Source of the DNA: JAHEJN01 sp963787285
GTDB taxonomy: Bacteria > Actinomycetota > Acidimicrobiia > Acidimicrobiales > JAHEJN01
DNA length: 64,000 nucleotides
Direction of reading: 5' to 3'
NCBI GenBank assembly: GCA_963787285.1
Contig: CAWBCM010000003.1
Coordinates: 62,001-126,000 of the forward strand
Shown: in pieces, positions 57,136-64,000 of the stretch
Position numbering within the stretch: the first letter of the stretch is position 1
Layout: the number at the start of each line of letters is the position of its first letter
Translations under genes and position numbers: made by a program
The notes under the pieces: model-generated
Database searches by the model: none
The model's input: the letters and a program-made list of their open reading frames with translations, nothing else
Told to the model about the DNA's origin: nothing

Positions 57136-58230
57136 CGGGCCAGCTCCTGATATGCCGCCGCCGTGAGCTCGGCCGTTTGCTGCCATGTGTAGGAAGCGGC
57201 CCGCGCCCGGCCCGCGGCACCGAGATGGCCGCGGAGCTGCGGCGAGGCGATCAGGTCGCCGATCGCGTCGGCGATCGCTCCGACCGAACGAGGATCGACG
57301 CACACGCCGCCGGCGCCGAGAATCTCCTCGGTTGCCGTGCCGGCCGAGGTCACCACGGCGACGCCCTGGGCCATCGCATCGAGCACGGGCAGGCCGAAGC
57401 CCTCGAGCAGAGAGGGCCAGGCGGAAAACGGTGGCGGCGGCGTGGAGCGCCGGCAGATCGGCCGACGGCACATAGCCGACCGTGTGCACGCGGTCACCGA
57501 GCGGTGCGGTGATCGAGGCGATGTCGTCGTCCCATCCAGAGGGTCCGGCGACCACCAGCGGAGGGGCCGCCCCGCCGAGGTTGTGGAGTGCCGCCACCAG
57601 ACGCCGGAGGTTCTTGCGCGGCTCGACCGTTCCGACGAAGAGCACGAACTCGTCGGGCAAGCGGAGTCGGCGGCGCAGCGCCCCGATCTCTGCCGCCGAG
57701 GGTTCCGCCATGTGCACGCCCCAGGGGACGACACGGACTCGATCGGCACCGAGACCATGGGCGACGCAGTCGTCAGCGGTTGCCCGCGAGGGGCACAGGA
57801 CCACATCGGCGTCGCGTTTGGTGACCTGCCATGACCGTTCGAAGAAGTGCTGGCCGGCGCGGCTGGCGTGATCGGGGAAGTGCAGGAACGCGAGGTCGTG
57901 CACCGTGACCACGAGCGGCCCGACCGCCGGAGGCACCGCCGCCGAGGTGGCGTGCACCACGTCGACGGGTCCGACGATCGACTCGATCGACGGACGCCGG
58001 GTCCACAGCCACCCGGCGTACAGCGCGCGTCGAGGCAGAAGCGCCTGGCGCACCGGCACGGGCGGGACGAGGTCGGCGGGCGGCGGGTGGCGGTGGCGAG
58101 CGGCCACCCCGACGAGATCGGGCGCATCGTCGAGGGCGACGAGGGCGGCCAACTGCGCGTTGGTGGAGGTCGCCGTTCCTCCGGGCACGGCGTGCCAGCA
58201 CTGTTCAACCACGGCGGCCACACGAGTCAC
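57132..58230 (-). CDS. GT4-family glycosyltransferase, one frameshift
   Basis: About 365 residues. GTG 58230 gives VTRVAAVVEQCWHAVPGG, then GPLVVTVHDLAFLHFPDHAS, DADVVLCPSRATADDCVAHG and FVLFVGTVEPRKNLRRLVAA. A single extra C near 57428 (in TTTTCCGCC) breaks the frame after HAAATVF; the next frame gives WPSLLEGFGLPVLDAMAQGV, AVVTSAGTATEEILG and ends AAAYQELAR at 57132. It is overlapping and operonic with the next glycosyltransferase. The architecture parallels the GT4 at 50.3 kb. Confidence 0.87.
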
Positions 58231-58366
58231 GGTGGTGAGTCTGGCAGGTGCCGGACAGGACACCGACGCCAGCAGAGGTTCTGGTGGAGCGCGCCGGCCG
58301 CGGGCCGTGCGCCTGCTCCACCAGAACGACGGGGCGAAGCGCGAGTCGGGCCTCTAGCCTCGACGT

Positions 58367-59365
58367 GTGTCCAACTCCACTCCGCACCCCGAGGGTTCCG
58401 GCCTCGAGCTCGAGCTCGAGGGCGCCACCGTGGTCGTCACCGGTGGCCGAGGCTTCCTGGGGCGGGCAGTCGTGGCGGCACTCGAACCGCACGGGCCGGT
58501 ATCGATCATCACGCCGTCGAGCCACGACGTCGACCTCCGCCGAGCCGACGCGGCCCACGAGTTCCTGACCGACGCCCACGCCGATGTCGTCATTCACCTC
58601 GCCGCCCGCGTCGGCGGTATCGGCGCGAACCGGGAACGGCCCGCCGATCTGTATCTCGACAACCTGTTGATGGGCACGAACGTGATCGAGAGCACGCGTC
58701 GGCTCGGGACGACCAAGACGACGGTGGTCGGCACGATCTGCTCCTACCCGAAGTTCACCCCGGTCCCCTTCGCCGAGTCGTCGCTCTGGGAGGGCTACCC
58801 CGAGGAGACGAATGCGCCCTACGGGATCGCGAAGCTCGCCCAGCTCGTGCAGCTGCAGGCCAACCGCGACCAGTACGGGCAACGCGGCATCTACCTCATG
58901 CCCACCAACCTGTACGGACCGGGTGACAAGTTCAACCCGGCCGTGTCACACGTGATCCCCGCGCTGGTGAAGAAGTGCGTCGACGCCGTCGAATCGGGAG
59001 CCGACCACATCGAGGTGTGGGGCACCGGCGCCGCCAGCAGGGAGTTCCTCTACGTCGACGACGCCGCCGCCGGAATCGTCGCCGCCACGCGGCTCTACGA
59101 CGGCCCCGAACCCGTGAACCTCGGAGCCAACCAGGAGCTGCCGATCCGCGATCTCGTCACGCTGATCTCGGAGACGTGCGGGTTCACCGGCGAGGTCCGC
59201 TGGGACGACACCAAGCCCGACGGCCAGCCCCGTCGATGCGTCGACGCCTCACGGGCCCGACAGCTGTTCGGTTTCGAGGCGACGACGTCGTTCCGCGAGG
59301 GCCTGGCCGCCACGGTGGCGTGGTACCTGGCCAACCGGGACGCCGCCGAGGCCCGAACCAGCTGA
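58367..59365 (+). CDS. fcl: GDP-L-fucose synthase
   Basis: A 332-residue NADPH-dependent epimerase/reductase converting GDP-4-keto-6-deoxymannose to GDP-L-fucose. It has VVVTGGRGFLGRAVVAALEP, HLAARVGGIGANRERPADLY, GTICSYPKFTPVPFAESSLW, the catalytic Tyr-Lys in NAPYGIAKLAQLVQL and MPTNLYGPGDKFNPAVSHVI, all diagnostic. GTG 58367 carries a short Ser/Pro/Gly-rich lead before the fold. The substrate comes from Gmd at 52.4 kb, shared with Rmd. Confidence 0.94.
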   Translation: MSNSTPHPEGSGLELELEGATVVVTGGRGFLGRAVVAALEPHGPVSIITPSSHDVDLRRADAAHEFLTDAHADVVIHLAARVGGIGANRERPADLYLDNLLMGTNVIESTRRLGTTKTTVVGTICSYPKFTPVPFAESSLWEGYPEETNAPYGIAKLAQLVQLQANRDQYGQRGIYLMPTNLYGPGDKFNPAVSHVIPALVKKCVDAVESGADHIEVWGTGAASREFLYVDDAAAGIVAATRLYDGPEPVNLGANQELPIRDLVTLISETCGFTGEVRWDDTKPDGQPRRCVDASRARQLFGFEATTSFREGLAATVAWYLANRDAAEARTS

Positions 59366-59378
59366 GACTCGTCGGCCT

Positions 59379-60679
59379 TCAGATGGCCGAGCGACCGATG
59401 CTCGTGTAGTGGAGACCGGCCTTCTCGACGGCGCTCGCGTCGAGCACGTTGCGGGCGTCGATGATCGTGTTGCCCCGCATCAACCGGGCGACCTCGCCCA
59501 GATCGAGCTCGGCGAACTCGGGCCACTCGGTGAGCACGACCAGCGCCTCGGCGTCGACTGCAGCGGCGACGCCATCGGGGGCGAGCTCGATGTGAGAGGC
59601 CGGCGAGGTGGCGATGATCGGATCGAACGCCACGATCCGCGCCCCAGCGCAGCGAGTCGATCGATGACGGCGAGTGCAGGCGAATCACGCAGATCGTCGG
59701 TTCCGGCCTTGAACGTGAGCCCGAGGACGCCCACCCGAGACTTCTGGACCGAACCTCCCGCAGCGGCGACCACCATCTCGGCCACCCGATCGAATTGATC
59801 CTCGTTGGCGGCGATGACCGCATCGAGCAGGCGGGCCTCGACGCCGGCGTCGGCCGCCGTGGCCTGCAACGAGCGGATGTCCTTGGGAAAGCAGCTGCCG
59901 CCCCATCCCGGACCCGGCGACAGGTGGTACTTGCCGATCCGGTGGTCCATGCCCAGACCTGCGACGATGTCGTCGATCCGGCCACCGACGCTGGCGGCGA
60001 TGGCCGCGAGCTCGTTCACGAACGACAGCCGCGACGCGAGAAAGGCATTGGTCGCGTACTTCACGAGCTCCGCCGTCGCCGGATCGGTCGACAGCACGTG
60101 GGTGGGCGTGTCGCCGTAGAGCCGGGCCACTGCGGCGGCGGCGTCCCGGTCGGTCGAACCCACGACCACCCGGTCGGCGTCGAGGAAGTCGTCGACGGCG
60201 AGGCCCTCCCGGAGGAACTCGGGATTCGAGACGATCGCGACGTCAGGGCGGGCCAGACGCTCGGCGACTCGTTGGTTGGTGCCGACCGGAACGGTGGACT
60301 TGAGGACCACGGCGGCGCCGACGGGCAGAACGGCACGCAGTTGATCGACCGCCGTGTCGAGGAACGACAGATCGGCGTGACCGTCGGGGCGGGGTGGCGT
60401 GGCCACACACAAGAAGACGAAGTCGACCGTTGCGAGCGCCTCGGCGAGATCCGTCGTGAACGACAACCGCTCGGTCGCTGTGCCCTCGGCCACGAGCTCG
60501 GGCAGACGCGCCTCGTGAATCGGGATGACGCCTCGTTTCAGCCCCGCGATCCGCTCGTCGTCGATGTCGACGGCGACGACGCGGTGACCCAGATGGGCCA
60601 GACACGCGGCGGCGGTCAGCCCCACATACCCGACACCGACGACCGCAATCGATCGACGCTCGACGTCGCTCAACTGCAT
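59379..60679 (-). CDS. ugd: UDP-glucose 6-dehydrogenase, one frameshift
   Basis: A roughly 433-residue enzyme that oxidises UDP-glucose to UDP-glucuronate. It shows IAVVGVGYVGLTAAACLAHL, VIPIHEARLPELVAEG, the VKYATNAFLASRLSFVNELA helix and the catalytic cysteine in GPGWGGSCFPKDIRSL. An indel near 59645 separates SPALAVIDRLAALG from VAFDPIIATSPASHIELAPD and the final MRGNTIIDARNVLDASAVEK. ATG 60679 overlaps the LCP gene stop by 10 nt. It supplies acidic sugar for surface polysaccharide. Confidence 0.93.
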
Positions 60680-61881
60680 CGAGGCTCCTGGGGTGTCGGT
60701 TCGGGGGACGGGTCGGGATCGGCGCTGGTGTCGGTCGACGCCGGTCCGGTCTCGACGACGCTATCGACCACGGGAACTTCGTCGTTCTCGGGAGCATCGA
60801 CGGACTCCGACGTGGCAGCATCGAGGGAGGGATCCGCCACGAGGTCGGAACCCGCCCCGCCGGGCGGGACCGCGCCGAAGAGGGCCAGAATGGCACGATT
60901 CTCCGGCGTGTCGCTCATTCCGAGCGCAGCGGCACCCCGAAGGTCGACATCGAAGAGCCCGTTGAAGGTGAAGGTCTGCAGGTTCTCGGTACGGAACTCG
61001 CGGAACTGGTCGCCCAGCTCCAGGAGATCGCCCGGCGGCAGTCGGCTGTCGAGCACCACGTCGTCGATCGCGGCATCGATCAGGTTGTTGAGCGTGATCG
61101 GGTTGCGAGCGCCCTTGGCGATCGCCCGTTCGACCATCGCGACGACGAACGCCTGTTGCCGTTCGATCCGCTGGAGATCCGGAGCGATTCCGTCGGTCAC
61201 CCAGACGCCGTCGATGTACTCCTCGAGGCTGCGGGTGCGAACGTACGCAAGCGCATCGTCGGGACCGACGACGTTGCATCCGGGATTGTTGAGCTGGAGG
61301 CCGACCTTGAGATCGCGCACCGGATGGGGAAAGTAGAACGGCACGCCGCCGATCGCCTCGACGATGTCGAGGAACGCCGAGAAGTCGACCTGGACGTAGT
61401 TGTTGATCGGGATGCCGAAGTTCTCGTCGATGGTCTCGATGAGCAGTGGGACACCGCCGGCATCGGGGCCCCCACCCATCGACACCGCGGCGTTGGCCTT
61501 CTGCTCGGTTCCCGCGATCGTCACCACGAGGTCCCGGGGGATCGACAGGATCGACGCCGAGCGCCGCGGCGGATCGATCCGCACGATCATCATGGTGTCG
61601 GTGAGGATGCTGTCGGGCCGCTCGACGGCGCGAGGGTCGTCGGGATCGAGGCCGGCGGCGCTGTCGATGCCGACCACGAGGATGTTGCGCGGCTCGGCCG
61701 TCGTCACCGGATCGGCCAGGAGCTCACCGCTGATCGCGATCCGCTGGACCTCCGAGGCCTTGTCCTGGGCCACGTTGAGGGCATAGACCCCCACCGCCAT
61801 CGCCGCCGTGGTGAGCACGCCCAGGGCCACCAGCAGGCGCTCGGGCCAGGTGCGGCGGGGGCGAGGTCGTACGGAGGCCAT
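60670..61881 (-). CDS. LytR-CpsA-Psr family glycan ligase
   Basis: A 403-residue membrane-anchored LCP protein that transfers lipid-linked glycans to the cell wall. One N-terminal helix (LLVALGVLTTAAMAVGVYAL) is followed by the LCP domain: ILVVGIDSAAG, TDTMMIVRIDPPRRSASILS, IPRDLVV and the catalytic region DALAYVRTRS. The tail is acidic and Pro/Ser-rich and ends EPTPQEPRCS. ATG 61881 (MASVRPRPRR). It overlaps ugd by 10 nt, placing UDP-glucuronate supply and polysaccharide attachment in one operon. Confidence 0.93.
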   Translation of the reverse strand: MASVRPRPRRTWPERLLVALGVLTTAAMAVGVYALNVAQDKASEVQRIAISGELLADPVTTAEPRNILVVGIDSAAGLDPDDPRAVERPDSILTDTMMIVRIDPPRRSASILSIPRDLVVTIAGTEQKANAAVSMGGGPDAGGVPLLIETIDENFGIPINNYVQVDFSAFLDIVEAIGGVPFYFPHPVRDLKVGLQLNNPGCNVVGPDDALAYVRTRSLEEYIDGVWVTDGIAPDLQRIERQQAFVVAMVERAIAKGARNPITLNNLIDAAIDDVVLDSRLPPGDLLELGDQFREFRTENLQTFTFNGLFDVDLRGAAALGMSDTPENRAILALFGAVPPGGAGSDLVADPSLDAATSESVDAPENDEVPVVDSVVETGPASTDTSADPDPSPEPTPQEPRCS

Positions 61882-61894
61882 CGAAGAAGCGAGG

Positions 61895-62704
61895 CTACTC
61901 AACCGAGGCGGAACCGAGTGGTCGTAGGTGCACCACGTCGCCGGCGGTGATGACGTGGCGTCGGTCACCGTCACGCACCACCAGTTGCCCCTCACCGTCG
62001 ATATCGACAGCCAGCCCCACCACGATCCGCTCGTGCATCTCCACGCGGACCCGACCACCGATGGTGGCCGAAAGTGCCCGGTAGCGCTCGGCGATGTCGC
62101 CGTCGGCGTCGCCGAGGCGGCGGTCGAGGCGGCGCAGGAACGTGATCAACAACTCGGCACGATCGACGGGAGCCGCCTCGGGGGCGACGATCTCGATGGC
62201 GGTCGCCTGCTCGACGCCCTGTATGGCCTCGGGCGTGACATTGCAGCCCACGCCGACGACGACGGCCTCGATCCGGCCCCTGCTGACGATCGACTCGGCG
62301 AGCACCCCGGCGAGCTTCGCATCGGCCCCGCCTCCCCGGACGACGATGTCGTTCGGCCACTTGATCGACGCGTCGACACCGAGGTCGTGCAGGGTCTCGG
62401 CCAGCGCGATCGAAGTAGCCGACACGAGCCGGCTCGGCGTGATCGCGCCATCAGGACGCAAGAGCACCGACACCAGGAGGCTTGCGCGCGGGTCGTCGAT
62501 CCACGTTCGGCCGCGACGGCCGCGTCCGGCCGTCTGGTGGTCGGCCACGGCCACGGTGCCGTGCGCCGCACCGTTGCGGGCCGCAGCGAGGAGATCGGCA
62601 TTGGTCGAGGCCGTCTCGTTCACCCACGAGACGGCACGAAAAGCCGTGCCGGCCAGGCGGGCGACGACACGTTCGACCGGGGGCTGCGACGACGAAATGC
62701 TCAT
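61895..62704 (-). CDS. birA: biotin-[acetyl-CoA-carboxylase] ligase
   Basis: A 269-residue biotin protein ligase. It has the ATP/biotin loop TAGRGRRGRTWIDDP, the SIKWPNDIVV lysine motif, AKLAGVLAES and GVGCNVTPE. There is no N-terminal helix-turn-helix, so it is a monofunctional ligase rather than a repressor. ATG 62704 gives MSISSSQPPV. It is divergent from the biotin carboxylase gene at 62734, whose partner BCCP domain it should modify. Confidence 0.94.
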   Translation of the reverse strand: MSISSSQPPVERVVARLAGTAFRAVSWVNETASTNADLLAAARNGAAHGTVAVADHQTAGRGRRGRTWIDDPRASLLVSVLLRPDGAITPSRLVSATSIALAETLHDLGVDASIKWPNDIVVRGGGADAKLAGVLAESIVSRGRIEAVVVGVGCNVTPEAIQGVEQATAIEIVAPEAAPVDRAELLITFLRRLDRRLGDADGDIAERYRALSATIGGRVRVEMHERIVVGLAVDIDGEGQLVVRDGDRRHVITAGDVVHLRPLGSASVE

Positions 62705-62733
62705 GGGGTTCCTCCGATCTGTCACCATATGGC

Positions 62734-64000
62734 GTGCTCAACAAGATCCTGGTCGCCAATCGTGGTGAAATCGCCGTCCGTGTCATCCGTGCCTGCCGCG
62801 ACCTCGGCATCGGCTCGGTGGCGGTGTATTCCGACCTCGATCGGACCGCGCTCCACGTGCGGCTGGCCGACGAGGCCCATGCCCTCGGCGGCCGGACCAC
62901 CGCCGAGAGCTACCTGAACACCCAGGCGATCCTCGACGCCATCGCGGCGTCGGGGGCCGACGGAGTCCATCCGGGCTACGGGTTCTTCTCCGAGAACGCC
63001 GACTTCGCCCGAGCCGTCACCGAGCGGGGCGTTGCGTTCATCGGTCCTCGGCCCGAGGCCATCGAGGTGATGGGCGACAAGATCTCGGCCCGTGAGGCGG
63101 CCGAGAGGGTCGGCGTGGCCGGCGTGCCCGGCACCACCGAGTTGATCACCGAGCCGGCGCAGGTGCACGCCTTCGGCGCAGAGTACGGCTACCCGATCGC
63201 CATCAAGGCGGCCTACGGCGGCGGCGGTCGAGGCATGAAGGTCGTGAAGACCGACGAGGAAGTCGAGGCGGCCATCGAATCCGCCCGTCGGGAGTCGTTG
63301 GCCTACTTCGGTCGAGACGAGCTCTACATGGAGCGATACCTCACCAAACCCCGTCACGTCGAGGTGCAGGTGATGGCCGACACGCTCGGCAACTGCGTCT
63401 ATCTCGGAACTCGGGACTGCTCGGCCCAGCGTCGACACCAGAAGCTGATCGAGGAGGCACCGGCCCCGGGCATCGATCCGGCGATCATCGCGGCCATGGG
63501 TGAGGCAGCCGTGAAGGTGGCGAAGGGGTGCGACTACGTCGGCGCCGGGACCGTCGAGTTCCTCTACGAAGACGGGGCATTCTTCTACCTCGAGATGAAC
63601 ACCCGCCTCCAGGTCGAACACCCCGCCACCGAGGCCGTCACGGGCATCGACCTGGTCGCGATGCAGATCGCCGTGGCGTCGGGCGAGCCGCTCGGGTTCG
63701 ACCAGGACGACGTGACCATGACCGGCCACGCGATCGAGGTTCGGCTCAACGCCGAGGATCCCGCTCGGGGTGCGTTCTCGCCCTCGCCCGGCACCCTCCG
63801 AGCCCTACGAGCCCCCGACGGCTACGGCGTGCGCTTCGACACCGGTTACGAGGCCGGCGACGAGATCAGCCCGTACTACGACAACCTCATCGGCAAGCTG
63901 ATCTGTTGGGCACCCACGAGAGACGGCGCGATACGACGAACGCTGCGGGCGCTCGACGAGCTCGTGGTGGAAGGGGTGGCGACCACGATCCCTGCCGATC
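62734..64000 (+). CDS. accC: biotin carboxylase subunit of acyl-CoA carboxylase, 3' end outside window
   Basis: At least 422 residues are present. GTG 62734 gives VLNKILVANRGEIAVRVIRA. The ATP-grasp motif AIKAAYGGGGRGMKVV, VYLGTRDCSAQRRHQKLIEE, FFYLEMNTRLQVEHPATEAV and GHAIEVRLNAEDP are all standard. The frame is open at the right edge, so it is not possible to tell whether a C-terminal biotin carrier domain is fused, as in mycobacterial AccA3. It probably serves acetyl- or propionyl-CoA carboxylase. Confidence 0.94.
   Translation, partial: MLNKILVANRGEIAVRVIRACRDLGIGSVAVYSDLDRTALHVRLADEAHALGGRTTAESYLNTQAILDAIAASGADGVHPGYGFFSENADFARAVTERGVAFIGPRPEAIEVMGDKISAREAAERVGVAGVPGTTELITEPAQVHAFGAEYGYPIAIKAAYGGGGRGMKVVKTDEEVEAAIESARRESLAYFGRDELYMERYLTKPRHVEVQVMADTLGNCVYLGTRDCSAQRRHQKLIEEAPAPGIDPAIIAAMGEAAVKVAKGCDYVGAGTVEFLYEDGAFFYLEMNTRLQVEHPATEAVTGIDLVAMQIAVASGEPLGFDQDDVTMTGHAIEVRLNAEDPARGAFSPSPGTLRALRAPDGYGVRFDTGYEAGDEISPYYDNLIGKLICWAPTRDGAIRRTLRALDELVVEGVATTIPAD

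Overview
The window comes from a high-GC actinobacterium, most likely class Acidimicrobiia (Ilumatobacter/Microtrichales-like). Pointers are the GC-rich codon use, frequent GTG starts, a WS/DGAT acyltransferase, coenzyme F420 genes (cofD, cofE), a DUF5719 plus GT2 envelope pair, and a gene order (ahcY, manA, Trm112-like, manB, F420 genes, LCP, birA, biotin carboxylase) that recalls the mycobacterial sahH-manA-manB-fbiAB-LCP-birA-accA3 region. I see no rRNA, tRNA or CRISPR array.

1-16.5 kb holds mixed metabolic genes: a quinate-dehydrogenase-like protein (partial), WS/DGAT, phosphoglucomutase/phosphomannomutase, a decayed IS481-type transposase, a TetR-diiron protein operon with its own operator, a PfkB kinase, an M1 aminopeptidase (one frameshift), a metallophosphoesterase, a ferredoxin/ferredoxin reductase pair, a PII protein and a YtrA-type GntR regulator.

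16.6-22.0 kb is a complete bacterial microcompartment operon on the minus strand. Its order is RpiB-like isomerase, DeoC aldolase, two-domain BMC-T, BMC-H, BMC-P, acylating aldehyde dehydrogenase, second BMC-T, and two more BMC-P. This is the sugar-phosphate-utilising (SPU) type: DeoC would release acetaldehyde inside the shell and the dehydrogenase would turn it into acetyl-CoA. The operon carries at least two dozen +/-1 indels with no nonsense substitutions seen, which looks more like consensus sequencing error than gene decay.

22-34 kb holds an AAA-type ATPase, a 2-hydroxyacid dehydrogenase, an ABC-type binding lipoprotein, an isoprenoid operon (polyprenyl synthase plus half of a squalene/phytoene synthase), an M23 peptidase with FG-GAP-like repeats, thiol peroxidase, a SelW/Rdx-family gene with an in-frame TGA in a CxxU motif followed by a SECIS-like hairpin (a likely selenoprotein), an aldose epimerase, HPF, ComF, ahcY with a structured leader, and an unusual HTH-TM-HExxH protein.

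35-64 kb is dominated by sugar activation and cell envelope genes. Hexose-phosphate isomerases and mutases (PGI/PMI, ManA, ManB) feed mannose phosphates. Gmd, Rmd and Fcl can make GDP-rhamnose and GDP-fucose, and Ugd makes UDP-glucuronate. Several glycosyltransferases, two large membrane proteins and an LCP ligase would build and attach surface glycans. FtsH, a CPBP protease, F420 biosynthesis (frameshifted), BirA and the start of an acyl-CoA carboxylase biotin carboxylase complete the region.
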